DNA of 64,000 nt, taken from the NCBI GenBank assembly GCA_016808115.1, contig JAEQBH010000882.1, forward strand, positions 930,001 to 994,000, written 5' to 3'. Positions 1-12,721 of this stretch are shown here, piece by piece (within the stretch, counting starts at the first letter, position 1; every line of letters starts with the position of its first letter). Made by a program: the position numbers and the translations under genes. The notes under the pieces are model-generated. The model did no database searches. It saw only the letters and a program-made list of their open reading frames with translations, and had not been told where the DNA came from. The stretch is from Tetrastigma voinierianum (Eukaryota > Streptophyta > Magnoliopsida > Vitales > Vitaceae).

Positions 1-839
1 AACCGGAATTATTCAAGAGTCAAGGGTAAATTGGTAAATTGCCAATTAAGGACCCAAAAGACATAAAAAAGAAGATTATATGCCATTGTAGAATTGCAAT
101 AAGTTGATTGTCAAATTTAATAAAGTAGGAGGACTAAAGTGTAAGGGCAAAAAACTTAAGTCAAAAGGAGGCATGAGACAAGAACTTATCTCTAGAATTT
201 GTTCTCCATTTTGGGCTTTGGGAGCTAGGGCATCCGGTTGTGTGGGGAGGAGACCAAATTGGTTTGCTTAATCCATTGTTCTTGGCTCTCTTAGTTCAAG
301 CAAAGAGGAGGAAATGAAAGGAAGGAAAAGCTCAGGTTTGGAGTTTCAAGACAGTGGGTTAGGAAAAACATCTTAACTTTCCCATTATTTGTGTTTTTTT
401 TTTTTTTTGGTTTGAGTTGGGTTTGAGGTTGGCTTGGATCTTGCTTTGGTTTGGGTTGGAATTGTCTGGTAATAAGGACCAAAAATGTGTAAAGAGACAT
501 GTAGGTATTTTAAGGGAAGTGTTGTCCAAATTTCCCTAAAAACCATGTTTTTGTTTTGGCCATAACTTGGCATACGGACCTGTAATTTGGATGATTCTAG
601 TTGTAGATGAAACCTAAGAACCAGAGCTACAAATGTCTAGAAGAGACTAAGATTTAAATCCTACTCTAAAAACCCTGAAAAAGATTTTTACTGTAAGATA
701 CGGATTCTGTTCCCTCTACGGGAGTAGTTCATGTTGTTTGCACCATATATTGGGTCATACTGATCCAAGTGAGGTGAATCAAAATCCTACTGAAACTAGA
801 CACTCAGGAGAGTAACTTTCATAAAGAAAGTATGGTCAT
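1..839 (+). repeat. G1 5' LTR, left piece
   Basis: This segment aligns by eye, almost base for base, with 20573-21425 of the G1 3' LTR. Shared stretches include the opening (tcaagggtaaattggtaaat), the Lys/Asn-poor purine-rich block near 310-330, the T-run at 396, and aactttcat..gaaagtatggtca near 815-838. About 100 bases of the LTR start lie before the window. At 839 the match breaks off in the middle of the LTR and resumes at 12722, which is what an insertion of the intervening 11.9 kb would produce. Short reading frames here are not genes. Confidence 0.8.
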
Positions 840-2830
840 TAACACTCTTAGTAGTTTTATGATATGTTTAGGATATAATGGTGGTTTAAATTTTGTTTTC
901 CGGAAATTTAAATGCTAAATGTGAAAAAGGACATAACTGGGATTTTTAAAGAAGTCTAAAAGATAATTGTAAATTGTATAATGAGGACCCAAAGGTCATT
1001 AAACAAGAAGATACAAGCTATTGTAGAATTGTGATAAGTTGAATTGCAAATAGAATAGAATTGGAGGACCAAATAGCAAGGGCATAATTTTGAAAATCTA
1101 ATACATAGACAAAAACTTGTCTATTGAAAGGGAAAGGCAAAAAGTAGTTCTCCATTTTGGTGTTCGAAGCTAGATGAGTTGTGGAGTTAAATCTTGTGCT
1201 CTCATTGTTTTCTCAGCTACACAGTCTAAATCAAGAAGAATGAAGAGAAGGAGGAAAAAAGCAAGTTGGAAGAAAGGCCAATTTTGGTTTAGTTTCTCTC
1301 CATTTCTTAGACCCACTTGTTAGTAAAGTGAAGAAAAGGAAGGCTAGGTTGAAGTCTTCAAGATAATTCAAGGTTAGGAAAAACCCGAACTCTTCCCATA
1401 TTTGGGATCTTTTAGTTGGTTTGAATTGGGGTTTGATGTTTGTTTTGATCTTCTTTTGGTTAGTATGTTGAATTGATGGTGTAATTGTGATATGATTTGG
1501 TTGTGGCCATTAATAAGGAGTAAAAAGATGTGTAGATGGTGCGTATATGTGATTAAGGAAACTTCTGTCAAAATTTCATTAGACCGTGGCTTGTAGACTG
1601 GCCATAATTTGGCCTATAGACCTCCAAATTGGATGATTCCAATTGGAGATGAAAGTTAAGACCCATGGCTACAAATGTCTAGTAGAGACCAAGATGTAAA
1701 TTGTAACACCCCGAAATACACCCTAGTCATTTTTTAAACATAATTAGGGTATATTATAAGTGCATTTTGAAACTTTTCCAAATTATTATTTTTGCTAAGT
1801 GAGAAAATTCCGAAACTCGGAATCTGTACAAGATAAAAGGGCAAATTTGGAATTTGTGAAATAAGGACCTAAGGGTCAAATGAAAATGAACTTAAATGCT
1901 AAAGTGATTTAAATGTTAAGTGGTATGTTAAGTGGGAGTGATAGGAGACTTAAATGCCAAAAATGAGAAATGAGAGAAAGTGTAGAAGGCTAAACATGGC
2001 CTTACACTTAAATGGGTTTAAAGACCAAATTTTGGTCTAGAAAGCTCATTTTTGGAGCAAATCCCATTTTTGGGAGAGAAAGAGAGAAGAAAAGGGGAGA
2101 AGAGCTAGGGCTTGAAGAAGATCAGAGGATTTTGGTTGGGTTTCTTCCCTGTTTCTTGCTCATGGTGATCAAGCAACTTAGAAGTGAAGATTTGAGAGGG
2201 AGGTTGGAGTAAGAAAACAAAACCATAACTTACCCTTTTTGTGATTTTGATCTTGGGGAAAAGCCCTAACTTGGGAAAAAGAGGTTTTTATTAATTCTAA
2301 CCCATTATTGGAGTGGTTTGGGTAGGATTCCATGGTGGATTATGAGATACATGAGTTGGGATGAAGTTATTTGAGTTTTTATAGGTGAAATGTAAAATGC
2401 GCAATTGCACAGAATGAGAACCCGCACATTGAATGCCGATGCTTGAAAGTGGGTACTAGTACCCATGGACAAAGGCAAAGTGAATGCCGTGCAGATCAAG
2501 TGAATGCCAGGTACCCATTCACAAAAAGGGTTGGTACCGGTACCGATCAAAGTGGTACCGATACCGATGCTTCCAACAACCCTGATTTTTGTACCCTTGC
2601 ATTGTTAAGCCCTTAATTCGTACACCGATAATATAGGAACCCTAATAAATGACTAATGGGGGTTCAAATAAGAATGAAACTAAGTGAAAAACGCACTGTA
2701 CCTCGCCACATCGGCGAAGCGAATTTGATGTTGGCAAACTTAATGCCTCTATGATAGGATAGTAAGTTTCTAAACACATATAATTGTAGGACTGCTTAAC
2801 ACTAGATATTGAATGACACGACACCTCTGT

Positions 2831-3000
2831 TACGTGGGCAGACACGTATAGTACTTCGGTACTCTCTGATTAGTGCGACGACACTCTTTGACCATGCTTT
2901 GGCACATTTAGTACTTCGGTACTCTCTGATTAGTGCGACGACTGTCGGACTGTGCTTCGGCACATTTAGTACTTCGGTACTCTCTAATTAGTGCGACGAC
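2831..3000 (+). repeat. ~60-bp tandem repeat with TTCG-loop hairpins
   Basis: Three copies of a ~60-bp unit contain AGTACTTCGGTACT at 2850, 2910 and 2968, each followed by ctctgattagtgcgacgac or a close variant. Each AGTAC/GTACT pair is a 5-bp inverted repeat around TTCG. A fourth hairpin, TGTGC-TTCG-GCACA, lies at 2951-2964, and a GTACC-TTCG-GGTGC version at 3065-3078. Spacing is 60 and 58 bp. Confidence 0.85.
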
Positions 3001-3190
3001 ACTCTCTGTTAGTGCTTGTGCTCATGCTTTTGTACTCACCTGACACCTTAGTCTTGTATCTGCCGTACCTTCGGGTGCCCATTGTGTTGTGTCTACTCAT
3101 TTCTTATTCTCTTGCCGAGTGCAGGTAGTCGAACAATTATATGATAAGAGTCGAATAACGAATAAGGTAAAGTAATGTACATAGTTTGCT

Positions 3191-3450
3191 ACGAATGTAC
3201 CTACGGGTACCTCTTTACAAGTATAAGCTCTGTAGTACCTACGGGTACCTCTGTACAAGTATAGCTCCGTAGTACCTACAGGTACCTTCGTACAAGTATA
3301 AGCTATGTGACTCCTACGGGAGATCTGAATAAGTATAAGCTCTATAGTACCTACGGGTACCTATGTACAAGTATAAGCTCCATAGTACCTACGGGTACCT
3401 CCGTACAAGTATAAGCTCTGTAACTCCTACGGGAGATTTAAACAAGTATA
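3191..3450 (+). repeat. ~38-bp tandem repeat with TACG-loop hairpins, about seven units
   Basis: GTACCTACGGGTAC occurs at 3197, 3235, 3347 and 3385, a variant with loop TACA at 3272, and CTCCTACGGGAG at 3311 and 3424. Spacing is 37-39 bp throughout. Units are joined by a conserved (t)acaagtataagctc spacer. Each core is a 4-5 bp inverted repeat around a four-base loop. Spacers are not unique and the unit is degenerate, so this is a minisatellite inside an LTR and not a CRISPR array. Confidence 0.85.
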
Positions 3451-6400
3451 AGTTTGCTATAAGTAGAAGTATGTGTATAAGTTTATTATATGAATTCATG
3501 AAAATTTTTTGATATATACCTTTCTTGTATCATCCAGCATTCTATCTTCTTTGTAAAAAGTATTAATGCATGTATATACGTATAAGTCATATGTTTTACA
3601 CTAAGCGTTAAGCTTAGCATGGGTTTTAATCCGTGTAGGTACGAAGGAGGGCGTCACGTGATCTTTCGTGCTCTTCTTGGGCCAACAAGCAGTAGGAATC
3701 CATCATGATAGGTTTTGCGCTACGATTATGTAAATATCCAAATGTATAGTTTTTTGTATATGTATGTAAATGGGACTCGAGGACTCATATGTGTTGACAG
3801 CATGAAAAACACCACTACGGTGGTAGTTTATTTTGTATCTTTGTATATGATATTTTGATTCAATTATAACACTTGGGCCCACTAATGTCTGAAAAAGCAA
3901 GTAAAGAGTCCCAGTATAGTTTTGCGCCTCCTTCATCCGCCTAGGCGGGGGTTGGGGGTGTGACATAAATCTTGCTCTAAAAACCCTGAAGAAGAGTTTA
4001 ACAACAAGATATAGATTATGTCCTCTCTACGGGAGTAATTCATGTTGTTTTCACCATATCTTGAGTTATACTGGTCCAAATGAGGTGAATCAAAATTATA
4101 CTTAAACTAGACACCTAGGAAAGTAAATTTTATGAAGAAAGTATGGTTAAATTATATCCCTATAGTTCCCTAGAAAATTTTCAAATGTAGGACACAATTC
4201 AAGATTCTGTTCCTAGAAACTGTTCAGGAGCAATTCGGAATGTTTAGGCCATACCTCCTAATTTAAAGGTTCAAATGACTTGATTTTTATCCATTGGAAA
4301 CTTAAGACATAGGGGAACATTGTGTTAGAATATCACTTTGTCTAAAAACCTCGTTTACTGGGTCGAAATTGTAGTTGGAAATGAACATTTTAGTATGTAT
4401 GAGGGAAATCTAGTCATAAGAATTGATTAAGAGTATAACATGAATGTTATTAAGACAAGTATAAAATGCTCTGAAACACATATAATTGTATGCTTGCTTA
4501 AGACTGGATAGTAAATAAATAGGGACTAGTATTATTTGGCACTCTTGTCTAGTGCTACCCAACACTTCTGTTTGTGTGACAGGCACATTTGTTCAGTGCT
4601 CGACCTCATAGTTCTCTGACACTCTTGTTTTCTATGTTGTAAACACGTGTTTAGTGTATTTACTTTTGTTCTATACTATCTTGTACCTATAAGGTACCTA
4701 TTGTACACGAGTTCTATTATTCATTTTATTGTATCTTAGGCAAACATTTATACCAAGCATGCTCAGCGGAGCAATGAATAATATGAAAACAAAGTAACCA
4801 GTTTGGATGTTAAAGCATACCTCAGTTTTGTACTATAGTGTACCTAAGGGTACCTTTTGATATGAGACTTCTGTTATGTACTCCTATGGGAGATTGAATA
4901 TTCTGATATGCAAATTATTTTACGTGTACACTGTAATTGAGGACCACTATAAGTGGTCATATATGTTATTCTGTTTCCCACTAAGTTATATACTTAGCAC
5001 GGGTGTTTCATCTATGTAGGTACTGAAGAGGTTGTTAGGGACATCCCACACTAGCCAAGGCCAACACAACATTAGGTGTCTCCTTTATGTGGGTCCCCTA
5101 TCCCATATCTTTTGTAATAGTAAATTTAAATGTAATATTTTGTTATAGTGAAACTTGTAAGTAGAGAAGCTATTAGAGACTTAAGCATAGTTGTACATGA
5201 CATTTTAAACACCATTGTAGTAGAAGTTCCACAAGTTATGATTTGTAGTCTAGAATTTTCATAATTATGGCTTTTGATACAAGTTTATGTCAATTATGGT
5301 TATGCTTAAAAGTGGGCCCGCAATGACAATCAGCTTTATGTGTGGCGCCCCTATCTCGGGGTCCAGGCAGGCAACCGTCGGCAGCGAGCCTATAAATATA
5401 CGGTGCTCCCCGATATATCACTCACATGTCTCATATGTCGAGACCCCAGAATTTCTATATATTTTTCTTACAAATACCCAATTTCTTATGATATTTTACA
5501 AGAGTTTGATGTACAACTCTTCTATACTTTTACATGCCAAAATATATTAAAACTAGATTGTTCTAATAAATTTTACAAAAATGTTTCTCAAGTCCACAAC
5601 TCGGCCTTCTTTGTACTCATGGCCTCGAAGGAGCGCCGTCTTCTCGCGTACCTGAAAGGGGGTTCCACGATGGGGAGAGCAAAGCCTAGTAGTGATAATC
5701 TCCTATAAGGGTTACTCCCTACCTAAGTGCTCATGCAATGATCAAACACACACACATTCAAGTAAAAACATGCACATTCCTACTCGAATGTCTACATGCC
5801 ATGGATGAGAATGTGACTCACCCTATCCCATGTCGAGTCCTCCTTGACTCCCTCCACACAAATACCTAAGCCTATATGCTTTGACAACGGTCATTTTCCA
5901 TGACATCCAATGATCTTTGACTCATTACATTATATATTCATATTTTCATTCACAATCCTGCGCCTTTTTGTGGGTAGTGGATTTTTGGTGTCGCACCACG
6001 GGCTCCACAAACCCAGACACTTTTACGGCCTTTCACCGTTGGGGAAATATGTCTGACCATAATCGATGGGTCTTTCACCTTGGGGGGGAGGGGGGGGGAT
6101 CCATCCCAAATTCTTTGATACCGGCGCATATTGTCCTTGCCATTTTTCGTATCTAAATGCTGACTCATTTGGACTTTGTCACGTGTAGAGCCCACTAATC
6201 AACACCACGGTGTTGATCCACAGCCGTGTACCCATGACATTCCATCAGACACCTGGCAGTGGCTAGAGCCCAGCTGATGCACTCACACCCGTAATCATGC
6301 GATGTTTTAAATTGCCGTGCAATGCAATTATGCTGCGATGCATTTTTTCCTTCATGTTACATGTATATATGAGTGCTACATGAACATTTACATACCATGG

Positions 6401-6869
6401 ATAATTATAATTGATACATATAATTAGCATCCATATATAACCCATGTTAATACATCATACATCATACATCATACATTAACATGTCATATTCACACTGCAT
6501 GTTATTCATACAAGCAATAACACACAACAAGGTCCACAATCTTGGACCCGTCAGCAGAGTACCTCCACGACCCTTCACAATTCAATCATCCATACAACAT
6601 CAAACAACGAGAAAACACAGAAACTTTTAGTTTTGATTCCAAACCACAACCCTTCAGTCTTGAATTTGTGTGTCATCATAAGAAGCCTCATCCTTGATCC
6701 CAGTTTTTGGAACTAAACCATATGGCCTCCCATAGGCATCCATACCATACCCAATACAATAGCCTACAACATGCCATGCAATGGTCATGTCATATCCCGG
6801 CCATTTACCTCGACACAACCATGCAACCTGCACATTTGGTGACAAACATAGATTTTAAGTAGGGTTATG

Positions 6870-7047
6870 ATTACCTTGCCCTCCCAAGGCACATGGTGAA
6901 TCTTGGCTGATGGGCTTTGTAGAGTCCAGAACACCAAACGGATTCGAGACAAAGTTATGACAGCTAGGTGGGTCACACATGAGTGCTTGACCCTTCTGAG
7001 GGCGACACAGGCTGTCTTGTGGAGCCACTTTCTCAGTGGCCCAGTTC
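6870..7047 (-). repeat. B-family LTR tandem unit (left of E2)
   Basis: One diverged copy of the ~195-bp unit of the B-family LTRs. Recognisable pieces are aacatagattt, gggctttgtagagtccagaacacc, acggattcgagacaaagttatga and gtcacacatgagt. The array is broken here by insertion of E2 and continues at 11191. Confidence 0.7.
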
Positions 7048-7049
7048 AA

Positions 7050-10000
7050 TAACACCCCAAATTATACCCTAACAATTTTATAACATGTTTGAATTTATAA
7101 TAAATTAAAGTATATTTTTAGAATAAAGCATGCTAAAAGTAAAATAAAACGAGAGACCCGGAATTAATAATAAAGCCAAGGGTAAATTAGTCATTTACCA
7201 CTTGAGGATATGAGAGGCATAAAACAATAAGTTTATATGCCATTATGGAATTTGAGAAAAGATGAAATAGAAATTGGAATGAATGGAAGGACTTAATTGC
7301 AAAAATGAGAAAAAGAATTTAAAAATGCAAAGGCCAAACATGGCCTTAACTCAAAAATTGGATAAGATCAATTAGTCTCTCATTTTTTTGAGAGACCAAA
7401 ACGTAGAGAAGATAAGAGAAGAGGAAAAGAGAGAAGAAAGAGGAAGAGAGGAAGAAGAAGAGAAGAGAAGAGGAAAGGAAGAACAAAAAGGTATGGAACT
7501 ATGACTATTAGTATGGATACATGTTTTGGGTTGTAAGAAACCTAACCCAAGAATGAATTCTTGTATGGAAATCATCACAAATCTCTTTGTTTTTCTAGGA
7601 TTTTGTTATGAGAGGACCTAGAGTTCCCATTACATGTGTTTTTGGGTTCTAAAGGTTATGTAAAGTATGGACATGTTTGTTCTTGTTCTAGGTTTTGATA
7701 GGAACTTTCCTATGCTAGATTTCTTGAAGTTGGGTTGAGTAAAGCGCAGAGCTTTTGTATAAGATATGAATGAAAGCATGTTGAGTTCAATAGAGTGTAT
7801 AAGTGTGTATTGAAGATGAATTGAGTAGAGTAGAGGTTACGAGATGAATTTGGAGTGGTTTTGATGTGTATATAGATTATTGAGTTGATTTGGGTAGCAA
7901 AATATGAAAAAATGGGAGAAAAACCACCTTTTCTGGGAAATTTCGAGGGGTGGTACCGGTAGCAAACAAAGTGGTACCGGTACCATAAGTGTTCTGTCAA
8001 CTGGTACCGATACCGGTACCTGTACCCAATGCTCTATTTTGGACTAGTGTTAGTATTTTGGCCATAAATTTCTCATTTCTTATCCGATTTGAGTGATTCA
8101 AGTGGCTAGTTAAACTAGATTTCAAGGAGAACAAAATACTCTCAAGTAGGTACCTTCAAATTATGACTCTATTTAGCCCAAAAATTCACTCAAAGTAGGG
8201 CTATGTTCAAGCCAATTTCTGGTTCTGTTTTGAACATAAAGTAGTCCCGGTTGCGTAGGTCATATCTTGAGTTTCGGTGCTCCGATTTGGGTGATTCCAG
8301 TTGGAGAAGAACCCTTAGCACCTGAGCTTCAAAGGAGTAAAAAGAACTAGTGTCAAATATGAAGTTAAGACCCCCGAAAATGACAAAAAACAGTGGCTGT
8401 AGGTGCTTCAGCTGCGAGTCTTTGGATTCTTGATTTTCTTCACATTGCAACATAACTCTTCGTTAGATTCCATTGTAAGTGATATTGGTTATGGAAACCA
8501 TTGAGTCCTGGAATCTAACCATATGTTATTTAATTATTGTTTTATCTTGTCTGAAGAATTGAATTGTTTTGATATACTAATTGGCGGTTAAAGTTAATTG
8601 GAATACATAGTAGAAAGGATGTAGATATGAATAAATGGCAATATATGTAGATATGAGTATATGCAAGGAGCATAGATGAAAAGTACCCTCGGTAACTCAA
8701 GGAAGAATCTACATTTTGTACTCCTAGGAGATGGAATGATACGATAAGTACAAATAAGCATTACACGAAGTATAGAAATGTATAGGGATGTGTTATAAGA
8801 TATGATAGGTATATGTCATAAGATATGATAGTCTGATAAAGTACATGAAGATATAAGTTAACAAGATTAAAATAAAATGTTACAAGTAGATGACATGATA
8901 TGAATATATGATTCTCATACATAAACGAATAGATGGAACATGATAGGAACACGTGAAGGAGTAAAAGCATACATGATAGAAATATAGAAAGTACATGAAT
9001 AGCTAAATCATGATAGAAAAGCATAAGGAATATGCATAGATAAAGATATATATGAATATATGAATACAAGAGTGCATAGATGCATTCATGATATATGATA
9101 GGATTACATATATGATACGAAGACAAACTAAATGATGAGAAAAGATATGAATATGTATTAGTAAGGAAATATGAAACCCGATAATGAAGCTAAGAAATAT
9201 GTGAAGGTCTTCTGAGCGAAATAAATAATATTGTATATCTCATGCGTATACATGATAACAATAGTTATTCATGTAGATGAGATATACGAAAAATGTAATA
9301 AAATGGATTATGCACTTGAGAACTAGTAGGGGATAGATAGGCGTGCGCATAGGGAAGATACGTTGTTGCGGCATACGAGATCTGAGATATCGAGGCCTCG
9401 TTTGGGTCGATGACGCAGATCTGTTTGGATCATTACATGGCATAGGTCCTTTGTCTCGTGCCGGTGATGATACCTTCAGTATATACGGATAGAGATCAAC
9501 GTGCAAATGCAGTGGTATCCAATTTTTATCTGATTATTTCCCGTATCCGCTCCTAAGGTATTCGCAAGCATGAACATAAAAGAAAATGAAAAGTATATGA
9601 AAAGGAAATGTATAAAGTATATGACATGATATGAGAAGCATAGCAACGCTTTATGCGATATTAATATCTGATTACAGAACAAGAAATACAGTATAAGAGG
9701 ACATGAAAAGTATATGAAAGAATATGTAATAGAACATGAAAAGCAATAAGCTATAGCATGAAAGATGAACACATGAAAAGTATGAAAGTATATAAAGTAC
9801 AAAAATATATGAACCACGGTACATGATAACGGTATTTGAGACATGAAAAGAAAGTAGTATATAAAAAGTATAAGATGAAGGTATATGATATGACAGTACA
9901 TAATATGAAAGTACATGAAAGTATATGTGAAAACATATGACAATATATGATATGATAGTAAAAGTATAAGTCTTATACTCCTATGGAAGATATGAAAGAT

Positions 10001-11190
10001 GAGATAGAAATTCACGTAATATGAAAAATAAAGATATGATATGAAAGTATTGGCTTTAAACGACCTGAGAAAGAGGCTTCGAAAGTATCTGGCTTACAAA
10101 GTATATGATAGAATAAGAACCTAAAAATGTATGAAGTATATGAATAGTACGAGGATAGCCATTATATAGAAAAGTCTGAAGATAGCATATAACATGAAAG
10201 TATACAATATTACAAGTATGAATATGAAGAATGAAAAGTATAGCATGGGCGTGTAGCCACTACATGAAATAAGACATGATATATACACAGTCTAAGAAAT
10301 GATATAAGTAATAGTACATGGAATGCAATAAGTCATAGAACGGAAAGATGAGAAGTATAAGAAATATGCCAAAGACATAGAACAATAAGTTATAGAATGA
10401 ATATGGAATATGCAAAGCATAGAAACAGGAATATAGTAAAAGTATAGATAGGAGATATGCCAAAGACATAGAACAATAAGTTATAGAATGAATATGAATA
10501 TGCAACATAAAGTATGAATATAGTAAAAGTATAGATAGGAGATATGCCAAAGACATAGAATGTATAAGCAGGAAAAGGAATTGACATACAATAGGAATGT
10601 AAAGATGATAAGTAATAAAAGTTATATGAATATGTATAGATATATGAGATTCATATGTATAAACATGACGGTACCATTGGTGGTTGTCCATGCTTATGTT
10701 CGTAGCGTAAAGGCTTGCTTGCGGTGTTAATCATTATAGATCTTGAAGAGGAGGCAAGAGGGCGGGACATCGCGTCAGCCCGAGGCTTGAGCGGCTCGAG
10801 AATGAGTGCTCACCCCTTGCTTCCGTAATCACGAGTTTTGTATTAGATATGTATATGTGTAAGTGCTTGTATAAGATGTAAACTCCAATGATGGAGTATG
10901 ATTATATTTTGTATTCCGCTGCTACAAAATATATTCAATAGCAAATGTACATGTATAAGTAATTGGGACTCAGTATGTGTGTATAGATGTTGATGGACAT
11001 CACTCCGGTGGTAGTTCTTCTGTATATGTAAATGATTTTTGTTATTCTGAGGAAATTGTTTGTATACCCTGAGTATAAAGTTGTCTACGATAAAGAATAG
11101 GTCAATGAGAGTCCCAGTATATAGATAGTCTTGCGCCACGGACTCGGTTTGGATCTGTCGTTCGGATCGGGTCGGGATCCAGGCGTGACA
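7050..11190 (+). mobile_element. E2: large solo LTR inside the B1 repeat array
   Basis: It begins (..)TAACACCCCAAATTATACC, matching the start of E3 at 15887 (TGTAAAACCCCAAATTATACC), and ends ccaggcgtgaca, like E1. Its end region (atggacatcactccggtggtagttc, then gagtcccagtata) parallels E1 at 3800-3965. It is ~4.1 kb with no pol. Unlike the other insertions no clean 5-bp duplication is visible: the left flank is ccagttcaa and the right flank ccaac, so the left edge may be damaged by a few bases. The middle is an expanded low-complexity tract. Confidence 0.7.
8600..10690 (+). repeat. Purine-rich degenerate tract (atatga/gaaagtata) inside E2
   Basis: Roughly 2 kb made of overlapping variants of tatgaaagtatatga, agacatgaaaa and similar words, with few C residues. 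The minus strand shows long open frames at 8761-9126, 9476-10015 and 10260-10691 only because the bias removes stop codons; their products are Tyr/Phe/Ile/Ser-rich with no domain. A relatively GC-rich interruption sits at 9340-9560. Within it, 10364-10570 holds 2.3 copies of a ~90-bp tandem unit starting atatgccaaagacatagaa (10364, 10455, 10542). Confidence 0.75.
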
Positions 11191-11720
11191 CCAACATCCA
11201 CTGCCATCCACAAGCACATGGATGGGGGCTTTCCATAGAGTCCAAGAACACCCAAAACGGAGTTCGGAAAAAGAAGTTATGACCTTCCGAAGTTGGAGGT
11301 CACACATGAGTAGCCAACCCTTCTCGAGCTGATCTACTCGACCTGTCCTAGCCGACCTACCCTAGCATGCCAGCCCTAACATCCGCTTCCATCCACAGGC
11401 ATATGTCTGGAATCTTGACTCCATGGGATTTCCATAGAGTCTAAGAACACCCAAACGGGTTGGGTGAAGAAGTCTGACCTTAGAGTTGGGGTCTCACACA
11501 TGAGTAGCTAGCCCCTTCCCCGGTGATCTGGAGCCTGTCTGACCAACCTTCCTAGTCGTGTCCGGCACCCACTACCATCTACAGGCACATGGATAGAATC
11601 TTTACTCAATGGGCTTTCCATAGAGTCTAAGAACACTCAAAACGAAGTTCGGACGAAGAAGTTATGACATTCCGAAGTTGGAGGTCCACCGTAGTCAAGC
11701 CTTGGCTGACCTCTAGCGGT
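11191..11720 (-). repeat. B-family LTR tandem units (right of E2), three copies
   Basis: Three units, at about 11195, 11385 and 11580, each contain a ctttccatagagtc..aagaacac core followed by gttcgga(..)gaagaagt-like and gaagttggaggtc-like words. Period about 190 bp. They continue the array seen at 6870-7047 and match the arrays in B2. Confidence 0.8.
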
Positions 11721-12721
11721 GAACTCTATAGGGCGACCTCTAGTAGTTAGATTTGTTCAAGGTAAAAGGACCATAACTTGGTCTACAGAGGTCCGAATTG
11801 AGAAATTCAAAAGTCTAACATCAATTTCAGTGATGTAGATACAATATACCTGAAAGACTCACTACCAAATTTCCTTTATTTCCTACCCAAAAACCAGTTC
11901 TAAAGTCCGATTAATGCGTATGATCAAAAATAGGGTGACTTCCCTTGGTTCAAAATGCAACCAAACATTCCCCTTGGGGCAAGACACCACCACACAACCC
12001 TTAGGGTATAAAATAACCAAAGTAAGAGAAGACCTACCTCTTGGATTTTTTCGAAACTCCCTGATTCCTGTCTCTACTTGTAGCTCTTATCACGAGGAAA
12101 GACTTTCCCTCTTGCTTCGCTGGAAACCGATGGTCCGATCGTCGAAAAATCTAGAGAGAAGGTAGAGCCTCTCTCTCTAACTCTTCCTCTCAGAATTGGT
12201 TTTCCTTTTCTCTCTCTCCTTTCCTCTCTCGGCGATTGGGAGAAGATAGAAGTCAGAAGTGGATGTCCTCTCACTTGCCCGCGTCGATTCTAAATTGTGG
12301 CTCCTTGGATTACCTTTATCGCTTATCCCTGTCTGCTTGGATTTCCCTCAAATCATGTGTTGCAACATGTCTCTTCTAGGTCCCACTTGACCTATTTATT
12401 TGACTAGCTTTCCACTTGACATGTGTCTCATCTTGAGCCACTCATAGTAATGTAAATGTCCCGCACCCTCGATGCCTCAAAAGCGTGAAGTGCATTTGTC
12501 TCGAATTTAGCGAGAGACCAACATTAGTAGCTAGATTTCGTTAGACGATTCCAAAGGTGAAGTTCGTTTCATCATTTGAGATCTAGAAAAATTTTGGATT
12601 TTGACTGAAATTACCATTTTACCCTTTCTTGAAAATTCGAATTTTCCAGGGTTTCACATTATGAGTCTCAATCCCGTGTGGCATCCCCTTTCCTACCGCG
12701 GCTATGGAAAGGGGCGTCACA

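Larger units (their letters stand above)
1702..3965 (+). mobile_element. E1: solo LTR with TSD TAAAT
   Basis: It starts TGTAACACCCC and ends GGGTGTGACA, which are near-perfect inverted ends. It is flanked by the perfect 5-bp duplication TAAAT (1697-1701 and 3966-3970). Removing it rejoins the A2 LTR exactly where the related copies at 651 and 21239 read through (gatttaaatc..ctaaaaac). Length 2264 bp. There is no gag or pol, so it is an LTR left by LTR-LTR recombination. Its start resembles that of G1, suggesting plus orientation and a related chromovirus family. It holds two tandem arrays (2850-2981 and 3191-3440) described separately. Confidence 0.9.
5341..12658 (-). mobile_element. B1: solo LTR of the B family with TSD TTATG, split by E2
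   Basis: The left end is TGTGGCGCCCC and the right end GGGTTTCACA, flanked by perfect TTATG copies at 5336-5340 and 12659-12663. Excluding the nested E2 it is about 3.2 kb. It is colinear with both LTRs of B2 (41157-44701 and 47588-51894): a shared opening with cactcacatgtctcat, a block of ~195-bp units, then a CT-rich block (12165-12240) and a tail with gatctagaaaaatttt. By comparison with B2, whose primer site and polypurine tract fix the direction, it lies in minus orientation. No coding region remains. Confidence 0.88.
840..12721 (+). repeat. A2: second LTR of the G1 family inserted in the G1 5' LTR (itself split by E1 and B1)
   Basis: Three pieces, 840-1701, 3966-5340 and 12659-12721, together form a second copy of the G1-type LTR. 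It begins TAACAC (the initial TG appears altered), repeats the same internal landmarks as 20467-21600 and 12722-14000, and ends ggggcgtcaca. No internal coding region is present, so it is a solo LTR. The G1 LTR stops just before it and resumes just after it. I could not define a clean target-site duplication: left flank ggtcat, right flank cataa. The exact left edge is therefore uncertain by a few bases. Confidence 0.7.

Noticed and set aside
3191..3450. Regularly spaced short repeats resembling a CRISPR array
   Set aside because: The spacers between the hairpin cores are themselves repeated (acaagtataagctc), there is no cas gene, and the tract lies inside an LTR with a target-site duplication in a plant genome.
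9476..10015. 179-codon open frame on the minus strand
   Set aside because: It comes from a purine-biased low-complexity tract in LTR E2; the product is Tyr/Phe/Ile/His-rich with no domain, and neighbouring frames (8761-9126, 10260-10691) have the same origin.
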